Positions 38,776 through 48,490 of a stretch of DNA of 56,225 nt are shown here, piece by piece. The notes under the pieces are model-generated. The model was not told where the DNA came from, made no database searches, and saw only the letters and a list, made by a program, of their open reading frames with translations. The position numbers and the translations under genes were made by a program. Source of the DNA: Paenibacillus ginsengihumi DSM 21568. GTDB taxonomy: Bacteria; Bacillota; Bacilli; Paenibacillales; NBRC-103111. The stretch covers positions 1 to 56,225 of the forward strand of contig NZ_KB905579.1 in the NCBI RefSeq assembly GCF_000380965.1, given 5' to 3'. Each line of letters begins with the position of its first letter. Positions within the stretch are counted from its first letter, which is position 1.

Positions 38776-39894
38776 ATGAGTCTACTTTACGGAATCGGCT
38801 TTGCTACAGCCATGCTAATTGCGCTTTTGCTCACGCCGCTCGTGAAGCGATTTGCTCATCTCGTCGGGGCGGTGGATGCGCCGAATCATCGCAAAGTACA
38901 TACCCGCATTATGCCTCGTCTCGGTGGCCTGGCGATTTACGCTGCCTTTATTGCCGCTTATTTCGTTATTTCGCCGGCGCTTGATTCGCTGCAATCCGAT
39001 GTCGTCTTCGGCCTTATCGTTGGCGGGTCCATTATTGTGCTGGTCGGCGCGTTAGACGACCGGTTCGACTTGTCGCCCAAGATCAAGCTGCTCGGGCAAA
39101 TTATTGCCGCCGGAGTGGTCGTTCACGCGGGCGTTGTCATTGATTTTATCAGCGTGCCGTTCGGCGACTTGTCGATTTCGCTGACGTGGCTGTCGATCCC
39201 GCTCACGATCTTCTGGATCGTCGGCGTAACCAATGCGATTAACCTGATTGACGGATTGGACGGTTTGTCTGCCGGCGTCTCGGCGATTGCCATAGCCACC
39301 ATGCTTGTGCTCGCCTTGATGATGGGCAATATCACCGTCGTTCTGCTCAGTGTCATTTTGCTTGGAAGCATCGTTGGATTTTTATTCTATAATTTTCATC
39401 CGGCCAAAATTTTCATGGGCGACTCCGGCGCGCTGTTTCTCGGCTTTAGCCTGGCTACGCTGTCCATTCTCGGCTTCAAGCAGGCGACGGTCGTATCGCT
39501 GCTTATTCCGATTATGATTCTTGGCGTGCCGCTGTCGGATACCTTTTTCGCGATCTTGCGCCGTTGGGTGAATCATTTGCCGATCTCTGCCGCAGACAAA
39601 AGCCATCTGCACCATTGCTTGCTGCAGCTTGGCTTCAGCCACCGGACGACCGTTCTCATTATATATGGCATCGCCTTAGTTTTCGGTTCTTCCGCTGTGC
39701 TTCTGTCGATTTTGTCTGAACGCGAAATTTTATGGGCAGCCGTCATTCTTATCATTTTACTCGTATGTACTCTCGTGATCGGCGCAGAGGCAATCGGCAT
39801 CATCAGCCAGACGCGAAAGCCGGTCATCCGCTTCCTGAACAAAGTCAGAGACAAGACGCTGCAACTTGGCACACGCTCGCGCGTGTCGAAATAA
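38776..39894 (+). CDS. tagO: Undecaprenyl-phosphate GlcNAc-1-phosphate transferase
   Basis: TagO starts teichoic acid or wall-polymer assembly by loading GlcNAc-1-phosphate onto undecaprenyl phosphate. The 372-residue protein has about eleven membrane helices. Catalytic loops are VDAPNHRKVHTRIMPRLGG, GALDDRFDLSPKIKL, NAINLIDGLDGLSAG, FHPAKIFMGDSGALFLGF and KSHLHHCLLQLG, all typical of the MraY/WecA family. It follows tagA after 127 bases and ends in a strong terminator. Confidence 0.95.
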   Translation: MSLLYGIGFATAMLIALLLTPLVKRFAHLVGAVDAPNHRKVHTRIMPRLGGLAIYAAFIAAYFVISPALDSLQSDVVFGLIVGGSIIVLVGALDDRFDLSPKIKLLGQIIAAGVVVHAGVVIDFISVPFGDLSISLTWLSIPLTIFWIVGVTNAINLIDGLDGLSAGVSAIAIATMLVLALMMGNITVVLLSVILLGSIVGFLFYNFHPAKIFMGDSGALFLGFSLATLSILGFKQATVVSLLIPIMILGVPLSDTFFAILRRWVNHLPISAADKSHLHHCLLQLGFSHRTTVLIIYGIALVFGSSAVLLSILSEREILWAAVILIILLVCTLVIGAEAIGIISQTRKPVIRFLNKVRDKTLQLGTRSRVSK

Positions 39895-39911
39895 CGGTGC
39901 GGTTCGACCCC

Positions 39912-39946
39912 ATCCCAGGTCCTTGACGGACTTGGGATTTTTTTAT
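39912..39946 (+). terminator. Terminator after tagO
   Basis: ATCCCAGGTCC (39912-39922) and GGACTTGGGAT (39928-39938) form an 11-bp stem with one G-U pair, followed by TTTTTTT-ATT. Confidence 0.92.
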
Positions 39947-40099
39947 TGCCGAGTATAAACAATCATGTCGATCTTTCCGATAAAAAAGCATATGTGACTA
40001 AAAAACGGGCTGATGGTCACGGGAAGGTCTGTCGAAACGATGGGCCTATCCGTCCGGATCAGTTCCAAAGCAACAAATTCGCATAGGGAGGTAGTCCAC

Positions 40100-43000
40100 T
40101 TGAAACGAATGTTTCGCCAATGGGTCAGTTTGGCGCTGATCGCCGCGCTGCTCGTGAGCTTGTTCCCGCCGAAGACGGCATTGGCGGCCAGCTTTGCGAT
40201 CGAGGGATTCCAGTATACCGGCGACACTCCTCCGGGAGATGATGTGCCGGTCGATCAAATTACAACGAATCCGTTGTCGTTTACCGCATTGATCTCGGAT
40301 GATTTCACGGATGCGGACCTGCGTTCGATGTATGTTCAAGTATACAACCATACGACAGGGCGCCTGCAGGACACGGATGCTTCGAACAATCCTGTGCGCA
40401 ATCCGGACAATCCGAACCAGCTGTTGTTCAACAATATTCATTTGACGAGCGGTCTGAACAAGATCACCGTCAAAATGGGAAACAGCATGACGTTTCCTTC
40501 GGTCTGGGTGCGCTTCGTGGCTTCCACGAACATCTCTAACTTGAAGATCAACAACGAACCGTTGGAGGACGTAAGCTACCCATTCAATGGCACAGGCATG
40601 CTGCCGAAGCAGCAATCGAGCCAAGTGACGATCACCGGTAATGCAGCCAATGCCAACTATATCCGTTCGATGCTGCTCGGCAATCAGTATAATGCGGGCA
40701 ACTATGTGAATGGACGCTTTACCTTCTTCGCCAATACAGGCCGGAGCAACGATATGACGTTTGTTCCCGGCGATAACGAAGTAACCTTTGTTTCGCACAA
40801 TAATACGAACCGGACAGAGCTGACCAAGCATTTTGTCTATGATAACGGCAAAGCGTTCGCGTTCAATGCGAAGGTAGGCGTGCTTGGAGATACCAATGGC
40901 CAGGTGATGTATAGGGCGGATAAGCCGACGATTACCGCAGCGGACAAAAATATCACATTGACCGGCTATCTGAAATCGTCCAAATCGAACAACGGTACTA
41001 CGCTGGATTATAGCTATGCCGATTTTACCGTGTCGGGAACGGGGCAGACGGTTCGTTATTCCTTTGCGGATAATGATTTCGTGTACAACCAAAGCGGCAC
41101 CGTTACGTCCCCGGCATATCTTCACGGCGGCGGAACGGCGAATAACAGTCAAGTCAGCAAGTATGACTCGCCTGACAACCGTTATACCGTCCATGAGGTG
41201 AAGGTCGATCTGCCGATTAACGGCGGGGCGCGCGCTCAATCGATCGAAGTGAAGTTCATTCCTTCGGATGATTCGAGGGAACCGGAAATTTCCCGTTTTT
41301 CGTTTAACTATGTCAACACGAATGAGCCGTATATCCAGAAGGTAGAACGCGTCGTTACGACCGGTACCGGGGAAATTTTGATTCCGCTGAATGAGCGGGG
41401 AGCGACTCAAATTAATGAGATGCCAGCGCTGCTTCAAGTGACTGCTCCGAACGCTACCCACATTCGCGTGAAGGTGAACGGCACGGTGAAGGCCGATTAT
41501 GCGGCTGGCAGCCGCATCGAGCTCTCCGGTTTGCCTGATGGCGATACCGATCTTGAGCTGATTCCGATCAGAGGAACGGATGTTTATCCCGGTACGATCT
41601 TCAAGCTGCTCATCTCGGGCTCGCCTTATTTGGTCGCCAACAACATTTACGATAATATGCAGGTGTGCGGTACGTATAACTGCGGAACCAATACGCTTCC
41701 GCAAGTTATTACCGGTTCGGTCTTCAATGTGCCGAGCGACTTCAATGCAAGCTTCGTCAGCTGGACCGTCAACGGCAAAGTGCCGGACGATCCTACGGTA
41801 CTGAGCTTTACCGGCAAAAATTTCGAGCTTGATCCGGCTGCAGTCAGAGTCGACGGCAAGCAGGTATTCAATGAAGAAGGCCAGAAAACGTTAAGCTTTA
41901 CGCTGCGAGTTGGCAGCATTGTGACGAAAACGGACTATGATATTTTCGTGTTCAAAACGAATCTGCCGGTTATTTCCGACTTTTCGTTAAGCTACCCTTC
42001 GAGAGATCCGAATTATAACAAAGTATCGGATACGGAATATGTAACGACTTCCAACCGGATTACGCTCAAAGGCTCGGTTGTGAATGCAAGCTCGGCGAAC
42101 ATCAAGCTGTATTACCAGGCACCCGGCGAAAGCACGGTGCGTGAGTTGTCGCCGTCCTTCTCGGGTTCCGATCCGGTGACGTTCACGCATGATTTTGATT
42201 TGCAGAATTACGGAGACTATATTTTCGAGCTTCGCGCTTCAGCGGGCGGCTCTACCGTCGTCAAGACGATCAAAGTCACCAAGGAAGAGCAGGCTTACCG
42301 GATTATTCGTCCGGCCGTCATCAAAAACACCAATGGCATCGATCAGGCGAATATTAACAAAAACTTCGAGAACGTCCAAATTGTCGCGGATCGCGCCAGC
42401 TATATTTTATACAACAAGGTGCAGTATACGGCGATCGGCAAAACGTCGGACAATCAGGATTTGTTCGAAATTCCGGTTACCGATCTGAAAACCGGCAATA
42501 ACCGGGTGAAATTTACGATTGTTCGCGGCGATACGGAACTGGATGCCGAGATCATACTCAATAACGTGAATAACCCGATCGAAGGCGCGCAATTCAAGAC
42601 TCCTTTCAAGAACAAGATGACCGCGTTCAATAAGGAAGTCGAGCTTTCCTTCCCTAAGGATACGAAGCTCATGCGCAACGATCGCGAAAACCAGAATCAG
42701 TATGTCTCGGATACGCGTTCGATCCTGTTCGGGATCGCAACCAATACGGATGGCATTGTCGATAAGAACGAAGAGGACGTCCGCTATGGAGGCCAACAGG
42801 AGCTGCTGGAGCCGACGGGACGCTTCCGTCCGGCCAGCAAGCGTTACTGGATCGATGCGGGGACGATCGCCGATATCAACAAATCTCCGAGCCATCCGGA
42901 TTTTGAGAAGGAAATGAGGGATGCGTTGTTCGGTTCCGGCCGGCTGCCTTATGAACCGCCGAAATACGGCAACGCCGGGGGCGGAGAGTTCTTTACGCGC

Positions 43001-43912
43001 CAGCTCAAGGACATGGTGGTTCCGACCAAGCGGGGCAAGCTGACGCTGAAATATGATGACAGCATTCGCGCCGAGGCGTGGAAGTATTTGACCGTGTTCC
43101 ACTACAGCATTTTCCCTGACAGCACGGGGGACCCGAATCGTCCGGGCGAGAGCGAGTGGCGCATTCTGGGCGGAGTAGTTAACACGAAGAACCACACGAT
43201 TGAAGTGCCGTTCTATTCCTTTGGATATTATCAGGTTATGTACATGGACAACAGCTTCAACGACTTTGCTAACCATCCGCAGGAGAATGCGCTGAACATC
43301 GTGTATTCCAAAGGGATAATGCACAAGATGGACTCCGAAACGACGCTGTTTAGAGTGAATAATCCGGTGACGCGCGGGGAGTTCGTGTCTATGCTCGTTC
43401 GCATTTTCGACATTCCGCTTGAGAACGAGGACACCTTCGTCAACGACCCGGATAACCGCAACTATAACGGATCGTTCCTGGATGTCCAGCGCGGCGAAGA
43501 ATTGTATAACAATAACGGTCTCTATGATTTTCAGCATATTGAGGCCGCTGCCAGGGTCGGCATCATTCGTGGCGAAGTAAACAGCTACTTCAATCATGAT
43601 TCGCCGATCAAGCGGCAGGATGCCGCTGTAATGATCGCCCGTGCGGCGGAGCTCAAGACGAGCAGCGATCTGAGCAAGAGCACGGCTGCTCTGACGAAGC
43701 AGTTTACGGACGGCGCGAGCATCGACGATTACGCCAAGCCGGCGGTAGAAGCGGCTACCAAGGCAGGGTATATCAACGGCAAGCAGAACGTTCTGCTGCA
43801 GGGTCAGAAGAAAGCAACGTATCGCTTCGAGCCGCATGGCACGCTCAACCGGGCGGAAGCAGCGGAGATTGCACTGGCTTTGATGCAAAAGCTTGGAAAA
43901 GCGCAGAAATAA
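40100..43912 (+). CDS. Large secreted SLH-domain surface protein
   Basis: A 1270-residue exported protein. Signal peptide KRMFRQWVSLALIAALLVSLFPP is cut near ALAASFA. The body (about 40-1050) consists of beta-rich repeats resembling Ig-like or bacterial surface-layer modules. Three C-terminal SLH domains begin at about 1075 (NSFNDFANHPQ, SFLDVQRGEE and KQFTDGASIDDYAKP). TTG 40100 is the start: GGGAGGT (40086-40092) is 7 bases upstream, and the longer frame from 40013 has no ribosome site. A rare Cys pair, CGTYNC, lies near the middle. Function unknown; a second S-layer or wall scaffold component is plausible. Confidence 0.85.
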   Translation: MKRMFRQWVSLALIAALLVSLFPPKTALAASFAIEGFQYTGDTPPGDDVPVDQITTNPLSFTALISDDFTDADLRSMYVQVYNHTTGRLQDTDASNNPVRNPDNPNQLLFNNIHLTSGLNKITVKMGNSMTFPSVWVRFVASTNISNLKINNEPLEDVSYPFNGTGMLPKQQSSQVTITGNAANANYIRSMLLGNQYNAGNYVNGRFTFFANTGRSNDMTFVPGDNEVTFVSHNNTNRTELTKHFVYDNGKAFAFNAKVGVLGDTNGQVMYRADKPTITAADKNITLTGYLKSSKSNNGTTLDYSYADFTVSGTGQTVRYSFADNDFVYNQSGTVTSPAYLHGGGTANNSQVSKYDSPDNRYTVHEVKVDLPINGGARAQSIEVKFIPSDDSREPEISRFSFNYVNTNEPYIQKVERVVTTGTGEILIPLNERGATQINEMPALLQVTAPNATHIRVKVNGTVKADYAAGSRIELSGLPDGDTDLELIPIRGTDVYPGTIFKLLISGSPYLVANNIYDNMQVCGTYNCGTNTLPQVITGSVFNVPSDFNASFVSWTVNGKVPDDPTVLSFTGKNFELDPAAVRVDGKQVFNEEGQKTLSFTLRVGSIVTKTDYDIFVFKTNLPVISDFSLSYPSRDPNYNKVSDTEYVTTSNRITLKGSVVNASSANIKLYYQAPGESTVRELSPSFSGSDPVTFTHDFDLQNYGDYIFELRASAGGSTVVKTIKVTKEEQAYRIIRPAVIKNTNGIDQANINKNFENVQIVADRASYILYNKVQYTAIGKTSDNQDLFEIPVTDLKTGNNRVKFTIVRGDTELDAEIILNNVNNPIEGAQFKTPFKNKMTAFNKEVELSFPKDTKLMRNDRENQNQYVSDTRSILFGIATNTDGIVDKNEEDVRYGGQQELLEPTGRFRPASKRYWIDAGTIADINKSPSHPDFEKEMRDALFGSGRLPYEPPKYGNAGGGEFFTRQLKDMVVPTKRGKLTLKYDDSIRAEAWKYLTVFHYSIFPDSTGDPNRPGESEWRILGGVVNTKNHTIEVPFYSFGYYQVMYMDNSFNDFANHPQENALNIVYSKGIMHKMDSETTLFRVNNPVTRGEFVSMLVRIFDIPLENEDTFVNDPDNRNYNGSFLDVQRGEELYNNNGLYDFQHIEAAARVGIIRGEVNSYFNHDSPIKRQDAAVMIARAAELKTSSDLSKSTAALTKQFTDGASIDDYAKPAVEAATKAGYINGKQNVLLQGQKKATYRFEPHGTLNRAEAAEIALALMQKLGKAQK

Positions 43913-44483
43913 CGGAAACCAGGCTGCCGGTTCGCTGGATCGGCAGCCTTTCCGCAACATGGCTCAATTGGTAAATAATTATAGATGACGATGGTAATGG
44001 AATCGATGTATACTTACCTTCGTGAGCAAATCGATACATCATTTGTTGATAGACGCCGATGACGGAAGAATCCAAATGTTCAAGATAGCAATGCGCACAC
44101 CCCTGAGTTGATGTCCTCGAAAAAAACATACAAAAAGTTTTTTTCCTAGAGCGCAACTTTTTGAAGAACGCTGCGTTTAATACAGTGACAACAACGCAGT
44201 GAAGATGATAGCCGGGCAAAGAGCGGCGAGGATGGATAAATTTCTCAAATAAACTCTTTACCAGACTCAAGTGCCGGTGTATAATGTTAAATGGCATGCA
44301 AGTCTCTATCATCTAGTACTTAAGGTTTACTAGTTTCTGCAATTCTATCGTTGCAGACATTTTATAAAATTACCGCTCAACTCTGGGAAGGGGGTGAATC
44401 GGCTAATGAGGGAATCGAGCTTTTTTGATCCTAAACAAAACTCTCAACAACCGAAAGATATTCGAGGAGGAGAAAAAAAGGTT
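43913..44483 (+). promoter_or_regulatory. Long structured leader of the S-layer gene
   Basis: This 570-base gap has no separate gene. It begins with a hairpin with perfect 9-bp arms (43921-43929 / 43941-43949), the likely end of the previous transcript. It then has an inverted repeat GATGTAT / ATACATC (44005-44040), CAAAAAGTT / AACTTTTTG (44129-44161 region), CTGCGTT / AACGCAG (44171-44199 region), and a promoter at 44257-44285. Long leaders with multiple promoters are known for S-layer genes. Confidence 0.6.
44257..44285 (+). promoter_or_regulatory. Sigma-A promoter of the S-layer gene
   Basis: TTTACC (44257-44262), a 17-base spacer and a perfect TATAAT (44280-44285). Transcription would begin near 44292, giving a leader of about 110-190 bases depending on start codon. 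An additional candidate with TATACT at 44009-44014 lies further upstream. Confidence 0.55.
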
Positions 44484-47400
44484 ATGAAGAAAAGTTTATC
44501 TGCCATTCTGTCCCTTGCTATGGCATTCTCGATGTTTTCTTCCGTAGTATCGGCGGCAGAAGATAAGAAAACTTCTGATGACTTCAGCGATCTGAAAGAT
44601 CTGACTGCTGAACAGAAAAAGATTTTCGATGAAATGATCGGCGCTGGCATTTTCGACGGCGTTGCAGACGGAGTATTCGGTCTGAAAGACAAAATGAACC
44701 GCGCTCAATTCGCAAAAGTTGCGGCTCTGATTTTCGACCTGGATGTTGATACTTCCCTGAAGACGTCCTCCTTCTCCGATGTGAAAGCAGACGATCCTGC
44801 GAACGGCTACGCTCTGCCGTACATCGAAGCGCTTGTGAAAGCAGGCATCACGGACGGCTACGCTCCTGGCGAATTCAATCCGGCTGGCGAAGTAACGAAA
44901 GAGCAGCTCGCTGCATTCTTGCTCCGCGGTCTTGGCCTTGATTCCCAAGCGAAAGCAACTCCGGGCGTAAGCGACAAAACGGTTTCCGACTGGGCTAAAG
45001 GCTACGTAGCGCTGGCTATCCAAAAAGGTATCCTGAGCTCCGGCGAAAACGGTGAGTTCGGCGGTACTTCCGCAGCGACTCGCGACCTGCTCGTTCTGTC
45101 TTCTTACGAAGCGAAGAAGCAATACGTTCCTCCGGTTGGCAAAGCTGTAGCTGTTCTTGGCGTTGAAGCTACGGACGCTAGCGAGCTGACGGTGAACTTC
45201 TCCGCTCCGGTATCCGGCGAAGTGAAAGCTAGCAACTTCGAAGTGAAGAGAGACGGCACGATCGTTGACATCGACAGCGTGAAGCTGAGCGACGACAAGA
45301 AGAAAGCGATCATCACGCTGAAGAGCAAGCTTGTTGACGCTAAGTATTCCGTAACGGTTAGCGATATTGAGAAGCTGGACAGCTCGAAAACTTCTGCAGA
45401 AGTGCAAGCTGAAGCAGAGAAAATTACGAAAATCGAGTTCTTGACGGCTAGCGACACGATCGCTCAAGCCAAGAAAGTGCCGATTGAATTCCAAGCGATC
45501 AACCAATACGGCAAAAAATCCAGCAAAACAAGCAACGACTTTGAAATTCGTATCTCCGACAGAGATATTGAAGATACGTACAAACCGAAAGCGAACGAGT
45601 CGGCATTTACGATCGATACCTTCATTCCGGATGAAGATTCGAGCAGCAAAAATGAAAGAAACCTTCTTCGTGCTGGTGATCGCTTTACGATCAACATTTA
45701 CAGCGACGAGTTCCGTGTTCAAGCGACGAAGATCTTCACCATTGGTGATGAAGCTCGCGTAACAAAAATTGAGTTTGGCGATCTCGTAGACAAAAACGGC
45801 AAGAAAATCGATTACATTAAAGCTGAAGAGGGCGACAAAGCATACATTAAATACAATGCTTACGACCAATACGGTTTCAAAGTAATCACGGCTGAACAAC
45901 TTAACGACAGTGTGAACATCAGCACGACGAACCGTGTTGTTGAAGCCCAAAACGATGAAGGCGACCGCAAAGCTCCTTTCGTTCCTGATGTAGATGGCGA
46001 TGAAGCAGATGATCTTCAATTGGTTTATGTCGAGTCTGATGAAGAAAGACAAGTCGACACTACGGTTACTGTAACAGCATTTGCTGGCGGAAGCACCGTA
46101 TCCAAAGACATTAAAGTTGCTGCTATCAAGCAACCGGCATCGATCGAATTTGCGTCGTTCACTGGCACGATTGCTGATGGTGACAAAGAAAAAGCGCTCA
46201 AACTGATCGTTAAAGACAGCAACGGCGACGAGCTGACTGCACAAGAAATTAAGGATGCGGCTAGCAAGTTCAGAGTTTACTCGACAGGCGCTATCGATAT
46301 CCCGAGAGACAGCACCGACATTGAAAACGGTATTGCATTGACTGGCGAAGATGTCGGCAAGCTGATCATTGAAGGCCGTGGTACGGGTGCATCTAGCGTC
46401 GAAATCTCCCTTAGAGAGAAGCCGGAAGTAAAAGCTAAGATTAACCTGAGCGTTTCCAAGCAACGTTACCCGGATTCGGTGAAGATCTCCAGCGAACTCG
46501 CAAGCACGGTTTTGGTTGGCGGTTACGACGAGTTCAAAGTCAAAACTTACGACCAATACGGCGAAGTGTACGAATGGAACTACTCCGAAGACGATTACGA
46601 AGTTAAGATGTCCTTGGAGGCTATTGGATCGGCTCAAGCTGCTACCATTTCCCAAGGCGACACCACTGTGCTTTCTGTAGATTCCAGCAAGCGTACGGCT
46701 GAGAAAGTGTCTTTGTTCAAAACTTCCGGAGAGTATCAGGAGTCTTCCGACTATAAGTATGAATACTTCGATAAAACTCTGAAGTTTAACGGGTCTGCAG
46801 AAGGTATCTATCGTGTGAAATTCGAACTGTTGAAAGACGGTAAGACTACTGGTCAAACCTTGACTAAGAACGTTGAAGTCGTCAACGGTACGGATACGGG
46901 CAGCAAAGATCTGACTTACAGCATTACTCTGAATAAGTCCACGGAAGATAACAAAATTCTGGCATTCAGAGAGCTGTACAAAGATGGCGGTAGCGTAGGT
47001 GTGCTGGATGCTACTTATGCTGATGACCCCGCAAAAATTCAAGAGACTTATAAAGTTCTCACGAAGGAAATCAAGGTTAAAGCTAAGGACAAATCCGGTA
47101 ACGACGTTGCAGTTGATGGATTTGCACTTGTACAAGACGTATCCTCTGACAACAATGCTGTTGCAACAGCAGTGAAGAGCGGTGACAAATACTATGTTGT
47201 CGGTCAAAACGAAGGTACTGCTAACCTCCTTGTAACTTTCCGTACTCCGGATGGTCAAAGATCGGCTAGCGTACAAGTGAAAACTGTTGCTGAAACTCCG
47301 AAAGTTGAAACTATTACTCTCAGCAAAACGTCCAAAGGTATCGCGTTTAGCGAGCTGAATGGCAAATTTGTATGGGATGATAAACTTGCTGACGAAATGA

Positions 47401-47660
47401 AGATCATCGATCAATTCGGTGGCGAGTATAAGAACGATGGCGACAGCGAAACGCTGAGAGACACTGGTGCTGATGCACTTGGACTTAAGTTCTATATCGG
47501 CGATGCTAAGTGGAATGGTTCGTCAACTGGCTTGAACGTTTCGGTTGACTCCGAAGGCCGTATCACCACTACTGGCGATAAAGGTAACCTGAAGAGCTTC
47601 AAGATTTACGTTCAAGCTCCGAACGGCAAAACCGCTTCGATCGACGTTGTCCTTAACTAA
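44484..47660 (+). CDS. Probable S-layer protein with N-terminal SLH domains
   Basis: A 1058-residue exported protein. The signal peptide MKKSLSAILSLAMAFSMFSS ends SAAED. Three SLH domains (about 30-210) follow: DFSDLKDLTAEQ, SFSDVKADDPANGYALPYIEALVKAGITDGY and VSDWAKGYVALAIQKGIL. The rest is lysine- and glutamate-rich, beta-type repeats. Gene position, size, a long leader and high-expression codon use mark it as the main S-layer protein. ATG 44484 follows GAGGAGG (44464-44470). An upstream in-frame ATG at 44406 with AAGGGGGTG before it would add 26 residues, giving tandem starts. A terminator follows directly. Confidence 0.88.
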   Translation: MKKSLSAILSLAMAFSMFSSVVSAAEDKKTSDDFSDLKDLTAEQKKIFDEMIGAGIFDGVADGVFGLKDKMNRAQFAKVAALIFDLDVDTSLKTSSFSDVKADDPANGYALPYIEALVKAGITDGYAPGEFNPAGEVTKEQLAAFLLRGLGLDSQAKATPGVSDKTVSDWAKGYVALAIQKGILSSGENGEFGGTSAATRDLLVLSSYEAKKQYVPPVGKAVAVLGVEATDASELTVNFSAPVSGEVKASNFEVKRDGTIVDIDSVKLSDDKKKAIITLKSKLVDAKYSVTVSDIEKLDSSKTSAEVQAEAEKITKIEFLTASDTIAQAKKVPIEFQAINQYGKKSSKTSNDFEIRISDRDIEDTYKPKANESAFTIDTFIPDEDSSSKNERNLLRAGDRFTINIYSDEFRVQATKIFTIGDEARVTKIEFGDLVDKNGKKIDYIKAEEGDKAYIKYNAYDQYGFKVITAEQLNDSVNISTTNRVVEAQNDEGDRKAPFVPDVDGDEADDLQLVYVESDEERQVDTTVTVTAFAGGSTVSKDIKVAAIKQPASIEFASFTGTIADGDKEKALKLIVKDSNGDELTAQEIKDAASKFRVYSTGAIDIPRDSTDIENGIALTGEDVGKLIIEGRGTGASSVEISLREKPEVKAKINLSVSKQRYPDSVKISSELASTVLVGGYDEFKVKTYDQYGEVYEWNYSEDDYEVKMSLEAIGSAQAATISQGDTTVLSVDSSKRTAEKVSLFKTSGEYQESSDYKYEYFDKTLKFNGSAEGIYRVKFELLKDGKTTGQTLTKNVEVVNGTDTGSKDLTYSITLNKSTEDNKILAFRELYKDGGSVGVLDATYADDPAKIQETYKVLTKEIKVKAKDKSGNDVAVDGFALVQDVSSDNNAVATAVKSGDKYYVVGQNEGTANLLVTFRTPDGQRSASVQVKTVAETPKVETITLSKTSKGIAFSELNGKFVWDDKLADEMKIIDQFGGEYKNDGDSETLRDTGADALGLKFYIGDAKWNGSSTGLNVSVDSEGRITTTGDKGNLKSFKIYVQAPNGKTASIDVVLN

Positions 47661-47673
47661 TTTATCTTTCTTT

Positions 47674-47701
47674 AAAAAAGGGCCCCCAGGGGCCCTTTTT
47701 T
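47674..47701 (+). terminator. Bidirectional terminator after the S-layer gene
   Basis: AAAAAAGGGCCC-CCAG-GGGCCCTTTTTT is a symmetric hairpin with A- and T-runs on both sides. It would end transcription on either strand. Confidence 0.95.
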
Positions 47702-47740
47702 ATCAAATAAGAAAAGAAAACCTTGAGAAGGAGCATATCC

Positions 47741-48490
47741 ATGAAAAAAGTTATATGTTCCATCTTCGTGCTTGCACTTGCAGGCAGCATTACCGTCAGT
47801 GCGGCAAGTAATAGCGATCAAACGTATAAAGGTTATTCCGTCATTCATGTTCAAGCCAATCAGAAAGCGATTCAATCGGACGTGCCCGGAATCAACATGG
47901 ACGGGACGTCGATGGTGCCCCTGCGCGTCATCGCCGAAGCATTGGGCGCTGAGGTAGAATGGAACGGGGAAACGTCCACCGTACTCATATCAACAACTCA
48001 AGCTCCGCCCGCACAGCCTGCCCAACAAAAGCCGGACCCTTCCCAGGAACGAATCGAGCACATTTATCAATCGTTACATAATGAGTTGGAAGACATCGAT
48101 CACCTGATCGAGCAAACGCAAATGGCCAAAGATTTATATATGGATCTTCAGGAAACAAGGCAATTGGATAACATCGAAAATATAAAGCTGAAAAAAGTGC
48201 AGTCGCAATATAAAGAAATTCACAGCAAAATCATCGATCTGCAGGACAAATATCCCGAGCAATCCAAGTCAGTCGAGCAATTTTTTGCTGATTTGAAGCA
48301 GCTGGACATCGTTATTGCCGATTATCAGACCGCTTTGGATCAGCTTATTCGATATACGGATGAATCTTCAGAACGTGCATACTTAAGGAATTATTATATG
48401 TATCTCATGCAAGCTTCAGATAAATTATATGAATTAAAAACCGATATTACGGGAAGAACCAATACTATACTTGAGAGGTTTGACTCATGA
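47741..48490 (+). CDS. Secreted coiled-coil protein with copper-amine-oxidase-type stalk domain
   Basis: A 249-residue exported protein. The signal peptide (MKKVICSIFVLALAGSITVSAA) is followed by one stalk domain (about 30-87) with the family core MVPLRVIAEALGAEVEWNG. A Pro/Gln linker and an alpha-helical, charged, coiled-coil-prone region (about 105-245) complete it. ATG 47741 has AAGGAG 8 bases upstream. It follows the S-layer gene's terminator and overlaps the next gene by 4 bases. I cannot name a function; stalk domains occur in many wall-bound Firmicute proteins. Confidence 0.8.
   Translation: MKKVICSIFVLALAGSITVSAASNSDQTYKGYSVIHVQANQKAIQSDVPGINMDGTSMVPLRVIAEALGAEVEWNGETSTVLISTTQAPPAQPAQQKPDPSQERIEHIYQSLHNELEDIDHLIEQTQMAKDLYMDLQETRQLDNIENIKLKKVQSQYKEIHSKIIDLQDKYPEQSKSVEQFFADLKQLDIVIADYQTALDQLIRYTDESSERAYLRNYYMYLMQASDKLYELKTDITGRTNTILERFDS

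Noticed and set aside
44496..47414. Minus-strand open frame of about 970 codons opposite the S-layer gene
   Set aside because: It mirrors the codon bias of the S-layer gene, has no ribosome site and its composition (Phe, Ser and Arg in alternating patterns) is that of a shadow frame.
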